Shown here: positions 17,992 to 26,629 of the stretch, in pieces | How positions within the stretch are numbered: position 1 is the first letter of the stretch | How the letters are laid out: every line of letters begins with the position of its first letter | NCBI GenBank assembly: GCA_963675565.2 | Contig: CAXXYD010000001.1 | Coordinates: forward strand, 868,001 to 932,000 | Length of the DNA: 64,000 nt | Reading direction: 5' to 3' | Source: JARRKU01 sp963675565 | GTDB lineage: Bacteria > Desulfobacterota > Desulfobacteria > Desulfobacterales > Desulfosarcinaceae | Notes under the pieces: model-generated | Told to the model about the DNA's origin: nothing | The model's input: the letters and a program-made list of their open reading frames with translations, nothing else | The model's database searches: none | Translations under genes and position numbers: made by a program

Positions 17992-18669
17992 TTAACTCCA
18001 GGAGCCGGTCAGGGAGGGGTATTTCAGCGTTTCGGCCAGTTGTTTGAGGAACTGGTCTCGGTGGACTTCACGGGCGCCCATGCGCAGGAGGTGTTCGGTG
18101 GGCAGCTGACAGTCGATGAAGTCGAATTTCTGGTCGAGCAGATAGTTGCTCAGGTGCGCCAGGGCCACTTTGGATGCGTCGGTGCGGGCTGAAAACATGG
18201 ATTCACCGAAGAAGGCCCGGCCCAGGCTGATGCCGTAAAGCCCGCCGACGACGGTGTCTTCGCAGCGCACTTCCACGGAGTGGGCGTATCCTTTTTCATG
18301 CAGGTCGATGTAGGCGGCCACCATTTCATCGGTTATCCAGGTGCCGTTCCTTTTCTTGCCCCGGTAACGGGCGCATGCGTTTATGATGGTTTTGAAGTCA
18401 GTGTCCCTGGTGACGGCGTAGAGGCCTTTGCGCAGGGTCCGGGCCAGGGAGCGGGAGATGTGCAGTTCGCCGGGATAGAGCAGCAGCCGGGGGTTTGGGG
18501 ACCACCAGAGGATTGGGTCGCCTTCCGAGTACCAGGGGAAAATGCCGCTGGCGTAAGCCAGAAGCAGCCGTTCCGGGCTCAGGTCGCCGCCCACGGCCAG
18601 CAGGCCCTCGGGTTCGGCCAGTCTGGCCGGGGGGAAGATGAGGTCGGCTGTGAGTTGGTAGACAGGCAT
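17992..18669 (-). CDS. aat: Leucyl/phenylalanyl-tRNA-protein transferase
   Basis: A 225-residue cytosolic enzyme that adds Leu or Phe to N-terminal Lys/Arg, creating primary destabilising residues for ClpS-ClpAP. GGDLSPERLLLAYASGIFPWY, ILWWSPNPR and the GGLYGISLGRAFFGESMFS region are hallmarks (first motif is split here only for reading: GGDLSPERLL then IFPWY). It follows clpS and clpA, completing an N-degron gene set. The ATG at 18669 is used; a TTG three codons earlier is possible. A family A palindrome sits 11 bases upstream and no purine-rich ribosome-binding site is left between it and the start. Confidence 0.93.
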   Translation of the reverse strand: MPVYQLTADLIFPPARLAEPEGLLAVGGDLSPERLLLAYASGIFPWYSEGDPILWWSPNPRLLLYPGELHISRSLARTLRKGLYAVTRDTDFKTIINACARYRGKKRNGTWITDEMVAAYIDLHEKGYAHSVEVRCEDTVVGGLYGISLGRAFFGESMFSARTDASKVALAHLSNYLLDQKFDFIDCQLPTEHLLRMGAREVHRDQFLKQLAETLKYPSLTGSWS

Positions 18670-18680
18670 TGCGAACAAAA

Positions 18681-18741
18681 GGGGACGTATATCAGGTTAT
18701 CAGTTAATCTCCGATTAACTGATAACCTGATATACGTCCCC
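18681..18741. repeat. Family A palindrome, copy 2 (C-variant)
   Basis: Perfect 29-bp arms, centre TCC. It occupies nearly the whole clpA-aat gap: 13 bases from the clpA stop and 11 from the aat start. Confidence 0.96.
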
Positions 18742-18754
18742 TTCCCCTTTTGCC

Positions 18755-20998
18755 TTATTCGTATTCGAAGTTAAGTTTGTCGTCTTTCAGATCCACTTTG
18801 ACCTTTCCGCCCTTGACCAGTTTCCCAAACAGGATTTCGTCGGCCAGGGCGTCTTTTATTTCGGTCTGGATGACGCGGGCCAGGGGGCGGGCGCCGTATT
18901 GAGGATCGTGACCTTTTTCGGCCATCCAGGTTCTGGCCGCACCGGTGTAAGTGATTTCCACCTTCTTGGGCGTGAGTTGGATGGTGAATTCGGTCATGAA
19001 CTTGTCCACGATCTGTTCCATGATCTCCTTGTTTAAGCCGTTAAAGCTGACGATACCGTCCAGGCGGTTGCGGAACTCGGGACTGAAATATTTCTGCAGC
19101 GCTTTTTTGCCTTTGCCGGTGGTATCTTTCTTGGGATCGCCGAACCCGATGGTGGCGTTGTTCATCTCGCGGGAACCGGCATTGGAGGTCATCATCATGA
19201 TGACGTTGCGGAAATCGGCCTTTTTGCCGTTGTTGTCCGTCAGGGTGGCGTGGTCCATGACCTGCAGCAGGATGTTGAACAGATCCGGATGGGCCTTTTC
19301 GATTTCGTCCAGCAGCAGCACCGAATAGGGGTGCTTGCGCACGGTGTCTGTGAGCAGACCGCCCTGGTCGAAGCCGATATATCCCGGCGGGGCACCGATG
19401 AGACGCGCCACGGCGTGCTTTTCCATGTACTCGCTCATGTCGAAGCGCATAAACTCGATGCCCAGGTTCAGGGCTACCTGGCGGGCCACTTCGGTCTTGC
19501 CCACGCCCGTAGGGCCGGTAAACAGGAAGGAGCCCACCGGTTTTTCCGGGTGGCCCAGGCCGGCGCGCTGGCGTTTGATGGCCGTCACCAATGCGGTGAT
19601 GGCGTCATCCTGGCCGAAGACCACGGCTTTCAAGCGGTCTTCCAGGGTCTCCAGCTTGGCCTTGTCCGGCGTGGAGACGCTCACGGTGGGAACACGCGCC
19701 ATTTTGGCCACAATCTTTTCGATGTCCGCCGGATGGATTTTTTTGCGGTGGCCCTTGCCGGTAAGCCGTATGAAGGCACCGGCCTCATCGATGACATCGA
19801 TGGCCTTGTCCGGCAGAAAGCGGTCGTTGAGGTATTTGGCCGACAGTTCGCAGGCGGCTTTCAGGGCAGTGTCCATATAGACGATGCCGTGGTGCTCTTC
19901 GTAGCGTGAGCGCAGGCCCTTGAGGATCTGGACGCTCTCGTTGATGGTGGGCTCGGAAAGCTCGATTTTCTCGAAACGCCGGGACAGTGCACGGTCTTTT
20001 TCAAAATGATTCTTGTACTCTTCGTAGGTGGTGGAGCCGATGCAGCGGATATCGCCGCTGGCCAGCACGGGCTTGAGGATGTTGGAGGCATCCATGGAGC
20101 CGCTGGAGGTGGCGCCGGCCCCCACAATGGTATGGATTTCATCGATGAACAGAATCACGTTGTCGCGCTTCTGCAGTTCTTTGATCACCCCTTTGAGGCG
20201 CTGTTCGAAATCCCCCCTGAACTTGGAGCCGGCCAGCATGCCCGGCAGGTCCAGTGAATAGATCTGCATTTCGCCCAAAATGTCCGGGACGTTACCGTTG
20301 AAGATTTTCTGCACCAGGCCTTCGGCCATGGCGGTTTTGCCTACTCCGGGGTCGCCCACGAACACGGGGTTGTTTTTGCGCCTCCGGCACAGCACCTGCA
20401 TGGTGCGCTGCATTTCGGATTCGCGACCGATAAGTGGATCCAGCTTGCCCTGGGCGGCCAGCGCCATCATGTCCACGGCGTACTCTTCCAGAGGATTGGC
20501 CTTTTTCTTTTTGGGTTCGCCGTCCTTGTCGGTTCGTGCAAAACCGCCGACATCCCCTTCCATGGGGCTCGACGGCATTTCGTGGGAAATATAATTGAGG
20601 ACGTCCAGGCGTGAAATACCCTCCTGGGTCAGGAAAAAGGCGGCATGGGAATCTTTCTCCATGAAAATGGAGGCCAGGATGTCGCTCACCGCCACCTCGG
20701 CTTTTTCAGCCGAACGCACGTGGTTTACCGCCCGCTGGATGACCCGCTGGAAGCCGATGGTCTGCTGCAGGACATACTCGTCCCCGTCGGGGATGACTTC
20801 CATTTTTTCCCTGAAGAAATCTTCGAGACTGGCTTTGAGCTGCTCGATGTTGCCGCCGCATCCGGTTACGATCTCCAAACCGTTGCTGTCGTGCAATATG
20901 GCATACAGGATATGTTCGATGCCCACATATTCATGGCGGCGGCGCTTGGCCTCCCGCACGGCGAATCCTAAGGTTACGCTGAGCTCTTTGCTAATCAT
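18755..20998 (-). CDS. clpA: ATP-dependent Clp protease ATP-binding subunit ClpA
   Basis: A 747-residue HSP100 unfoldase feeding ClpP. It has the double Clp-N repeat (1-145), a first AAA+ module with GDPGVGKTAMAEG and LFIDEIHTIVGAG, and a second with GPTGVGKTEVARQ and LLLDEIEKAHPD. There is no ClpB-type middle coiled coil. The IGL-type loop for ClpP docking is present as ATIGFGDPKKD. The ATG is 4 bases after the clpS stop, with GGAG in the end of clpS as ribosome-binding site, so the two are coupled. Confidence 0.95.
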   Translation of the reverse strand: MISKELSVTLGFAVREAKRRRHEYVGIEHILYAILHDSNGLEIVTGCGGNIEQLKASLEDFFREKMEVIPDGDEYVLQQTIGFQRVIQRAVNHVRSAEKAEVAVSDILASIFMEKDSHAAFFLTQEGISRLDVLNYISHEMPSSPMEGDVGGFARTDKDGEPKKKKANPLEEYAVDMMALAAQGKLDPLIGRESEMQRTMQVLCRRRKNNPVFVGDPGVGKTAMAEGLVQKIFNGNVPDILGEMQIYSLDLPGMLAGSKFRGDFEQRLKGVIKELQKRDNVILFIDEIHTIVGAGATSSGSMDASNILKPVLASGDIRCIGSTTYEEYKNHFEKDRALSRRFEKIELSEPTINESVQILKGLRSRYEEHHGIVYMDTALKAACELSAKYLNDRFLPDKAIDVIDEAGAFIRLTGKGHRKKIHPADIEKIVAKMARVPTVSVSTPDKAKLETLEDRLKAVVFGQDDAITALVTAIKRQRAGLGHPEKPVGSFLFTGPTGVGKTEVARQVALNLGIEFMRFDMSEYMEKHAVARLIGAPPGYIGFDQGGLLTDTVRKHPYSVLLLDEIEKAHPDLFNILLQVMDHATLTDNNGKKADFRNVIMMMTSNAGSREMNNATIGFGDPKKDTTGKGKKALQKYFSPEFRNRLDGIVSFNGLNKEIMEQIVDKFMTEFTIQLTPKKVEITYTGAARTWMAEKGHDPQYGARPLARVIQTEIKDALADEILFGKLVKGGKVKVDLKDDKLNFEYE

Positions 20999-21002
20999 GA
21001 CT

Positions 21003-21317
21003 CTATGCTTTCTCCATTGTGCATTTTAATGGATAACCGTTTTCACGGGCCATCCGGGTCACCGTTTCAACTTTGGTCTCGGCCACTTCAAAGATATAAT
21101 GGCCGCAGATACCGACACCGCGTTCATGCACGTTGAGCATGATGCGGGTGGCCTCTTCCATGGATTTTCGGAATACCTGCATCAGCACATGGACGACGAA
21201 TTCCATTGTGGTGTAGTCGTCGTTGTGCAGCAGGACCTGGTACATCTCAGGCTCGGTAATGTCATCATGGATCTCGACATCGGTAGCCTCTCTGGTTTCC
21301 GGCAAATTAGGGCTCAT
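21003..21317 (-). CDS. clpS: ClpS adaptor protein
   Basis: A 104-residue N-recognin that delivers N-degron substrates to ClpA. The core YQVLLHNDDYTTMEFVV carries the conserved N-D-D/H substrate-pocket residues, with MEEATRIMLNVHERG after it. It is first in a clpS-clpA-aat set, so adaptor, unfoldase and the enzyme that makes its degrons are co-expressed. Confidence 0.95.
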   Translation of the reverse strand: MSPNLPETREATDVEIHDDITEPEMYQVLLHNDDYTTMEFVVHVLMQVFRKSMEEATRIMLNVHERGVGICGHYIFEVAETKVETVTRMARENGYPLKCTMEKA

Positions 21318-21386
21318 GGTTCAAAAGTTATTAATATTCCAATCGGATAGACGTATTTGGGTTTAGCCTGCATGTTTCTGTAAGGA

Positions 21387-21416
21387 ATTATAAGCATCTG
21401 GTGGGGCTGTTGTAAA
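21387..21416 (-). promoter_or_regulatory. Predicted sigma-70 promoter upstream of clpS
   Basis: On the minus strand TTTACA (21411-21416) and TATAAT (21387-21392) are 18 bases apart, about 70 bases before the clpS start codon. Confidence 0.55.
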
Positions 21417-21460
21417 GAGGGTTGAGAGGTTTTGGGGATTTGGGGTTTTGGGGTGAACCA

Positions 21461-21540
21461 GTGATCTATAGTTTCGAGTGATCTATAGTGATCTATAGTT
21501 GTGGAACGCGCTTCGCGCGGGTCTGGTTTATTTAAAGGAT
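21461..21540 (-). repeat. Family C repeat, copy 3 (truncated)
   Basis: GTGATCTATAGT words lead into GTGGAACGCGCTTCGCGCGGG, then the element stops within the core, directly abutting a family A palindrome. Confidence 0.75.
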
Positions 21541-21541
21541 T

Positions 21542-21602
21542 GGGGACGTATATCAGGTTATCAGTTAATCTATGATTAACTGATAACCTGATATACGTCC
21601 CC
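21542..21602. repeat. Family A palindrome, copy 3 (C-variant)
   Basis: Perfect 29-bp arms, centre TAT. Ends 7 bases from the stop codon of the phosphoesterase gene. Confidence 0.96.
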
Positions 21603-21609
21603 GCTATAT

Positions 21610-22065
21610 TTAGCCCAAAGTGATAATCCCGGGAACGATCCTGCCGTTGTTTAGTTCGATTTGTCCGACGCTCTCGGGGTTGCCGTGGCGGCCATGGCTG
21701 GCTGATCCGGGATTGAAATAGAGAACACCGTCGATGGTCCGGATGTCGGACTGGTGGGTGTGGCCGCTGATGACCACCTGGACGCCGGCGGCTTTGGGAT
21801 CGATGTCCAGGGCGTGCAGGTTGTGGAGCATATAGAAATAGACGCCGTTGAATTCGAGCATGTCGGTGACCGCCAGATTCCGGCCCCATTGGCTGTGGTC
21901 CATGTTACCGCGAATGGCGGTGACCGGGGCGATGGTTTCCAGGGCCCGGATGACCTCGGGAGTGGTGATGTCCCCGGCGTGCAGAATGTGGTCGGCGTTC
22001 TGCAGGGCCTGAAGTGCCCGGGAAGTTATCGTGCCATGAGTGTCTGAGATGATGCCTAAACGCAT
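21610..22065 (-). CDS. YfcE/MJ0936-type metallophosphoesterase
   Basis: A 151-residue calcineurin-like phosphoesterase. Metal ligands are visible in ISDTHG (residues 6-11), HAGDI, GNMD and the late ISGHTHQ motif. Such enzymes hydrolyse phosphodiesters in vitro but the physiological substrate is unknown. It is flanked on both sides by repeats (A downstream, C upstream), so it is probably transcribed alone. Confidence 0.87.
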   Translation of the reverse strand: MRLGIISDTHGTITSRALQALQNADHILHAGDITTPEVIRALETIAPVTAIRGNMDHSQWGRNLAVTDMLEFNGVYFYMLHNLHALDIDPKAAGVQVVISGHTHQSDIRTIDGVLYFNPGSASHGRHGNPESVGQIELNNGRIVPGIITLG

Positions 22066-22067
22066 AA

Positions 22068-22124
22068 GGGCAGTTTCGAGTGATCTAAAGTTTCAAGTGA
22101 TCTAAAATTATTGAATTCTGTCAT
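22068..22124 (+). repeat. Family C repeat, copy 4 (truncated)
   Basis: Begins GGGCAGTTTCGAGTGATCTA and ends in the plus-oriented core start TTGAATTCTGTCATTTAT; the GC core and far arm are missing. Its end overlaps the stop codon of the four-helix-bundle gene. Confidence 0.7.
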
Positions 22125-22477
22125 TTATATTTTTTACCGATGGTTGAAAACAACCTCAGCAGTTGATCAGATTCATCTTTTATATCAATAAGTCGTTTTT
22201 CTGGTACCCACTTCATGCCATCAACAATTTCCAGCCAATAACAGGTTTCACTCGCTTCGCTTTCACAAATCTTTATTTTGTTGATAAAATCGGCTCTACT
22301 CCGGGCTCTATTGGCTTCACGGTAATTGGCACCGATGGACGTTCCGGATTTGGTCAATTGGCTCCGAATCACTCGGCCTTCAGTTGAAGTCGGAAGCCTT
22401 GATGAAAGTTTAATCACACGTGTAGCAAATCGTTTTGTCCGTGCCTCAAGCTCTAAAGCAAATGTTTTGTTATCCAT
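22121..22477 (-). CDS. Four-helix-bundle protein (S23/IVS-encoded type)
   Basis: A 118-residue helical protein of the four-helix-bundle/S23 family (TIGR02436 type): QLTKSGTSIGANYREANRA and FINKIKICESEASETCYWLE are its signature segments. Family members were first noted as proteins encoded within 23S rRNA intervening sequences and often lie in mobile or variable regions; molecular function is unknown. It sits between the secA terminator and a truncated family C repeat, which may mark a recent insertion. Confidence 0.85.
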   Translation of the reverse strand: MDNKTFALELEARTKRFATRVIKLSSRLPTSTEGRVIRSQLTKSGTSIGANYREANRARSRADFINKIKICESEASETCYWLEIVDGMKWVPEKRLIDIKDESDQLLRLFSTIGKKYK

Positions 22478-22495
22478 AACAAAAAGTCATTGAGT

Positions 22496-22520
22496 AAAAA
22501 TCCGGGCCCAGAGGACCCGG
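22496..22520 (-). terminator. Rho-independent terminator after secA
   Basis: On the minus strand an 8-bp GC stem (CCGGGTCC TCT GGGCCCGG, one G-T pair) is followed by ATTTTT. It lies between secA and the four-helix-bundle gene. Confidence 0.7.
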
Positions 22521-22577
22521 CATTGATTGCCCCTGCAAGGAGCCCACGCCCAGCGAGGTCAAAGTGCCTAAAGTTCC

Positions 22578-22687
22578 CAGTGATCTATAGTTGTGAAACA
22601 TGCTGCGCGCGCACCGGATCTTATATAATGGCAGAATACCTTAACTTTAGATCACTTTAGATCACTCGTAACTATAGATCACTGCCC
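22578..22687 (-). repeat. Family C repeat, copy 5
   Basis: Core in minus orientation (CTGCGCGCGCACCGGATCTTA then ATGGCAGAATACC, split here) with a long right arm of TTTAGATCACT words ending ACTATAGATCACTGCCC, 4 bases from the secA stop. Confidence 0.85.
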
Positions 22688-22691
22688 TCCC

Positions 22692-25220
22692 CTACTTTCC
22701 GCAGCATTTTTTGTATTTTTTGCCGCTGCCGCATGGGCACGGGTCGTTGCGGCCGACTTTTTTGTCGGCGCGGCGCTGGGGTTGTTTTTTGGCGGGCTGG
22801 CCGTCGCTGCCGGAAAATACCAGATTCTGGTTCTGTTCTTTCTGCATCTCCTTAAGGCTCTGGGGCTCGGCCAACTGGATGCGGAACATGATGGCGATAG
22901 TCTCTTCCTTGATGCGCTCGATGAGATCCTGGAACAGCTCGAAGCCTTCTTTTTTATAGACCAGCAGCGGATTCTGCTGGGCGTAGCCGCGCAAACCGAT
23001 GCCCTCTTTGAGATGGTCCATGCTCAGCAAATGGTCTTTCCACAGGTTGTCCACGGTCTGAAGCATAACCACGCGCTCGAGATGGCGCAGAGTGTCGAGG
23101 CCGATCACTTTTTCACGCTGGGCATAGGTCGCCATGGCCTGGTCGACGATCTCCTGTGCCAGCCCCTCTTCGTTGAGGCCGTCCAGGGTATCCTTGTCAA
23201 AGGGCGCCAGACGGAAATTGTACTGTTTGAATACGGCGTCGGACAGCCCCTTCATGTCCCAGTCCTCGGGCAGCACGCGTTCATCTGCAAAATCGGCGGC
23301 AATCTCTTCGGCCTTTTCGTTGATCATATCCTCGATGGTATCGTGGATATCCTCGCCCATAAGCAGGTCGCGGCGCTGGCGGTAGATCACCTCGCGCTGC
23401 TGATTCATCACGTCGTCGTATTCCAGAAGGTGCTTGCGGATATCGAAGTTGTGCCCTTCCACTTTCGACTGGGCGTTTTCGATAGCCCGGCTGATGAGGT
23501 TGTGCTCGATGGGTTCACCGTCTTCCATGCCCAGCCGTTCCATGATGTTGCCGATGCGCTCGCCGCCGAAGATGCGCAGCAGGTCGTCTTCCAGGGAGAG
23601 GAAAAAACGCGAGGAGCCGGGGTCGCCCTGGCGTCCCGAACGGCCGCGCAGCTGGTTGTCGATGCGGCGACTTTCGTGGCGTTCGGTGCCCAGGATATGC
23701 AGACCGCCCAGTTCCGTGACCCCTTCGCCCAGTTTAATGTCGGTGCCGCGGCCGGCCATGTTGGTGGAGATGGTCACCGCCCCTTTTTGCCCTGCCATAC
23801 TGATAATTTCCGCTTCACCCTCGTGGTTCTTGGCGTTGAGCACCGAATGTTTGATACCGCGCTTTTTCAGGATCTGGGCAATCTGTTCGGAAACATCGAT
23901 GGAAATAGTACCCACCAGCACGGGCTGCCCTTTTTTGTGCAGTGCCACAATCTCGTCCAGTGCAGCCTCGTACTTTTCCTTGCGGGTCTTGTAGATGGCA
24001 TCCGGGAAGTCGTGGCGGATCATGGGTTTGTGGGTGGGCACCACACTGACGTCCAGGTTGTAAATCTTCTTGAACTCGGCAGCCTCGGTGTCCGCCGTGC
24101 CGGTCATGCCCGACAGTTTCTCGTACATACGGAAGTAGTTCTGAAAGGTGATGGTGGCCAGGGTCTGGTTCTCATTTTCGATTTTGACGCCCTCTTTAGC
24201 CTCCAGGGCCTGGTGCAGGCCGTCGCTGTAACGCCGGCCTGGCATGAGGCGTCCGGTGAACTCGTCCACGATGATCACCTGGCCGTCTTTGACGATATAG
24301 TCCACATCGCGTTTGAACATGGTATGGGCCTTGAGGGCCTGGTTGACGTGGTGCAGCAGTTCGATATTGGACGGATCGTAAATATTTTCCGTATTGAGCA
24401 GCTTTTCAGTGGCCGCTACGCCCTCTTCGGTGAGGGCCACGCTCTTGGCCTTTTCGTCCTTGGTATAGTGGGTCTCGTCCTTGAGCCGCGGAATGATGTT
24501 GTTGACGTCATAGTACAGGTGGGTGGATTTTTCCGCAGGTCCGGAAATGATCAGCGGGGTGCGCGCCTCGTCGATGAGGATACTGTCCACCTCGTCCACA
24601 ATGGCGTAATGCAGGTCTTTTTGCACCAGGCTCTCGGCGTCGAACTTCATGTTGTCGCGCAGGTAGTCGAAACCGAATTCGTTGTTGGTACCGTAAGTGA
24701 TGTCCGATCCGTAGGCCGCCAGGCGCTCCCTGTCGTCCAGACCGTGCATGATGGTGCCAACGGACAAGCCCAGAAAGTTGAAGATCTGCCCCATCCATTC
24801 GGTATCGCGCTTGGCCAGGTAGTCGTTGACCGTGATGATGTGAACGCCGCGTCCCGTCAGAGCGTTCAGATAGGCCGGCAAGGTGGCCACCAGGGTCTTG
24901 CCTTCACCAGTTTTCATCTCGGCGATGCGCCCCCGGTGCAGGACCGTGCCTCCGATGAGTTGGACGTCGAAATGGCGCATCTTCAGGGTGCGCACCGAGG
25001 CTTCCCGCACCACGGCAAAAGCTTCAGGCAGCAGATCGTCCAGGGGTTCACCCTGGGCCAGGCGCTGTTTGAGCGTGCCGGTCATGGCAGCCAGCCCGGC
25101 ATCGTCAAGGGCCTGCATCTTCGGTTCCAGGTCGTTGACAGCCACCACAATGGGCTGCATTTTTTTCATTTCACGTTCGTTTTTGCTTCCGAACAGTTTG
25201 GTCAATAGATTCAAAACCAT
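22692..25220 (-). CDS. secA: Protein translocase subunit SecA
   Basis: An 842-residue preprotein translocase motor. Visible are the Walker A region MKTGEGKTLVATLPAY, DEVDSILIDEARTPLIISG, the GTISIDVSEQIAQIL segment of NBD2, and GRGTDIKLGEG. The C-terminus ends in the zinc-binding CPCGSGKKYKKCC for SecB/phospholipid contact. Length is normal. It is preceded by an M23 peptidase gene with two repeats between. Confidence 0.97.
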   Translation of the reverse strand: MVLNLLTKLFGSKNEREMKKMQPIVVAVNDLEPKMQALDDAGLAAMTGTLKQRLAQGEPLDDLLPEAFAVVREASVRTLKMRHFDVQLIGGTVLHRGRIAEMKTGEGKTLVATLPAYLNALTGRGVHIITVNDYLAKRDTEWMGQIFNFLGLSVGTIMHGLDDRERLAAYGSDITYGTNNEFGFDYLRDNMKFDAESLVQKDLHYAIVDEVDSILIDEARTPLIISGPAEKSTHLYYDVNNIIPRLKDETHYTKDEKAKSVALTEEGVAATEKLLNTENIYDPSNIELLHHVNQALKAHTMFKRDVDYIVKDGQVIIVDEFTGRLMPGRRYSDGLHQALEAKEGVKIENENQTLATITFQNYFRMYEKLSGMTGTADTEAAEFKKIYNLDVSVVPTHKPMIRHDFPDAIYKTRKEKYEAALDEIVALHKKGQPVLVGTISIDVSEQIAQILKKRGIKHSVLNAKNHEGEAEIISMAGQKGAVTISTNMAGRGTDIKLGEGVTELGGLHILGTERHESRRIDNQLRGRSGRQGDPGSSRFFLSLEDDLLRIFGGERIGNIMERLGMEDGEPIEHNLISRAIENAQSKVEGHNFDIRKHLLEYDDVMNQQREVIYRQRRDLLMGEDIHDTIEDMINEKAEEIAADFADERVLPEDWDMKGLSDAVFKQYNFRLAPFDKDTLDGLNEEGLAQEIVDQAMATYAQREKVIGLDTLRHLERVVMLQTVDNLWKDHLLSMDHLKEGIGLRGYAQQNPLLVYKKEGFELFQDLIERIKEETIAIMFRIQLAEPQSLKEMQKEQNQNLVFSGSDGQPAKKQPQRRADKKVGRNDPCPCGSGKKYKKCCGK

Positions 25221-25351
25221 GGGTTATGGACTCCTGCGGATGAGATATCGGCGTTGCTGGGGGTATACCTAATGGATTTTGCCGCCAGACTCAAGGTAAA
25301 AAGCGAGAAGGGTTTACGGGTATTAAGCTACGAGTTATGAGTTAAGGAAAG

Positions 25352-25413
25352 GGGGACGTATATCAGGTTATAAGTCTAATCTCCGATTAACTTATAACCT
25401 GATATACGTCCCC
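25352..25413. repeat. Family A palindrome, copy 4 (A-variant, one-base insertion)
   Basis: As the others but the left arm has one extra base (AAGTCTAATC), giving 62 bp; centre TCC. A short family C-like fragment (CTACGAGTTATGAGTTAAGG) precedes it. Confidence 0.93.
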
Positions 25414-25423
25414 TAATTACGGT

Positions 25424-25457
25424 GAGAAACGCATAAAATCATCCCCGTCCCCCTTTT
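25424..25457 (+). repeat. Family B palindrome, right half only
   Basis: GAGAAACGCATAAAATCATC continues to CCCCGTCCCCC and a T5 tract. The left half is missing and a family A copy lies 10 bases upstream. Confidence 0.85.
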
Positions 25458-25460
25458 TAA

Positions 25461-26387
25461 CTAATTCAAAATATATTTGGCAGGATTCACCGGAACGCCG
25501 TTGAAGCGGACTTCATAGTGCAGGTGGGGGCCGGTGCTTCGACCGCTATTGCCCAGCATGGCGATCACCTCTCCCCTTCTGACGCGCTCGCCGGGCTTGC
25601 GATCGCTCTGGTTCAGGTGGGCATACCGGGTGGTGATACCGTGGCCATGATCAATCACCACGACATTGCCCAGATTGCCCTTGGGGCCTACGAAAGAAAC
25701 CACGCCGTCGGCGGTGGCCACGATTTCAGTGCCTTTGCGGTTGGCGATGTCCCAGCCTTTGTGAAATTCCTTTTTGCCGGTAAAGGGCGAAATACGGTAT
25801 CCGAACCGGGACGTGATCCATCCCTCCACCGGGCGAATGGCCGGGGTGTGGGCCAGCAGGTTTTTCTGGTCCTCCAGGCGGCCCAGAAGGGACTCGAAAT
25901 CTTCGGCCTGATTGGCGGCGGCCGTTCCGATCTGGGCGACCTGCTGGTGCATTTCCTTGATCAGGCCCAGGCGGCGCTGTTTCAGGTCAACTTGGGGATT
26001 TAAATCTTCCGGGGCCGATCCGCCCACGCCAAACAGGCTATCCGGGCTGTCCGGCTGGTCGATGTTGGCCATGACCCGAATGCGCTCCTCGAATTGGTCC
26101 AGGTAAAGCAGGCGGTTTTTGAGCTGGTTGATTTCCAGCGCAAATTTCTGGATCTGCGCCTGCTGATGCACGACTTCTTCGGTTTGGGCCGCCAGATTGC
26201 TTTCCAGCGTATTTTTAGTGTTCCGATCCTGCCGCAGGGCCATGTAATCCACCAGGACGAACACGGAAGCGCCAATGGTGCATACCATCAGTACAATCAA
26301 TGCGACGAGTTGTGAGAGGGAAAAATGGATTTGCTTGATTTTGGATCCTGAACCGCCCAGACATATGAAAGAATATTTATTTGCCAT
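25461..26387 (-). CDS. M23 family metallopeptidase, membrane-anchored
   Basis: A 308-residue LytM-type peptidase for peptidoglycan cross-bridges. An N-terminal membrane helix (about 26-47) is followed by a coiled coil (60-115) and the M23 domain, with zinc ligands in HKGWDIAN and HLHYEV near the C-terminus and NVVVIDHGHG. Both ligand motifs are intact, so it could be an active hydrolase rather than an EnvC-like activator. It sits upstream of secA in the same direction. Confidence 0.9.
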   Translation of the reverse strand: MANKYSFICLGGSGSKIKQIHFSLSQLVALIVLMVCTIGASVFVLVDYMALRQDRNTKNTLESNLAAQTEEVVHQQAQIQKFALEINQLKNRLLYLDQFEERIRVMANIDQPDSPDSLFGVGGSAPEDLNPQVDLKQRRLGLIKEMHQQVAQIGTAAANQAEDFESLLGRLEDQKNLLAHTPAIRPVEGWITSRFGYRISPFTGKKEFHKGWDIANRKGTEIVATADGVVSFVGPKGNLGNVVVIDHGHGITTRYAHLNQSDRKPGERVRRGEVIAMLGNSGRSTGPHLHYEVRFNGVPVNPAKYILN

Positions 26388-26481
26388 AGCTATCCTGTCG
26401 ATGAATTCAATTGCAGTTGGCTTAAAGCAATAATCAATTCAAATCCAGACAGTTAAGAATGTCATTGGTAATAATGGGGCA

Positions 26482-26510
26482 AAACTACCATAGCCCACCC
26501 CGTCTGTCAA
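26482..26510 (-). promoter_or_regulatory. Predicted sigma-70 promoter for the M23 peptidase gene
   Basis: On the minus strand TTGACA (26505-26510) and TAGTTT (26482-26487) are 17 bases apart, about 95 bases before the start codon. Confidence 0.55.
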
Positions 26511-26553
26511 CCGGGTGCGGACTGGGATTTAAGGTAAAGTTATGAGAAATAAA

Positions 26554-26614
26554 GGGGACGTATATCAGGTTATCAGTTAATCGGAGATTAACTGATAACC
26601 TGATATACGTCCCC
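26554..26614. repeat. Family A palindrome, copy 5 (C-variant)
   Basis: Perfect 29-bp arms, centre GGA; 15 bases past the folD stop codon. Confidence 0.96.
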
Positions 26615-26629
26615 AAATATAACGGCCTT

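Noticed and set aside
18681..18741. Family A palindromes as classical rho-independent terminators
   Set aside because: Most copies have no U-tract after the stem on either strand and the stem is AT-rich in its inner half.
22782..25208. 808-codon open frame on the plus strand opposite secA
   Set aside because: It mirrors secA on the other strand, has no ribosome-binding site and no recognisable domain; a by-product of codon bias.
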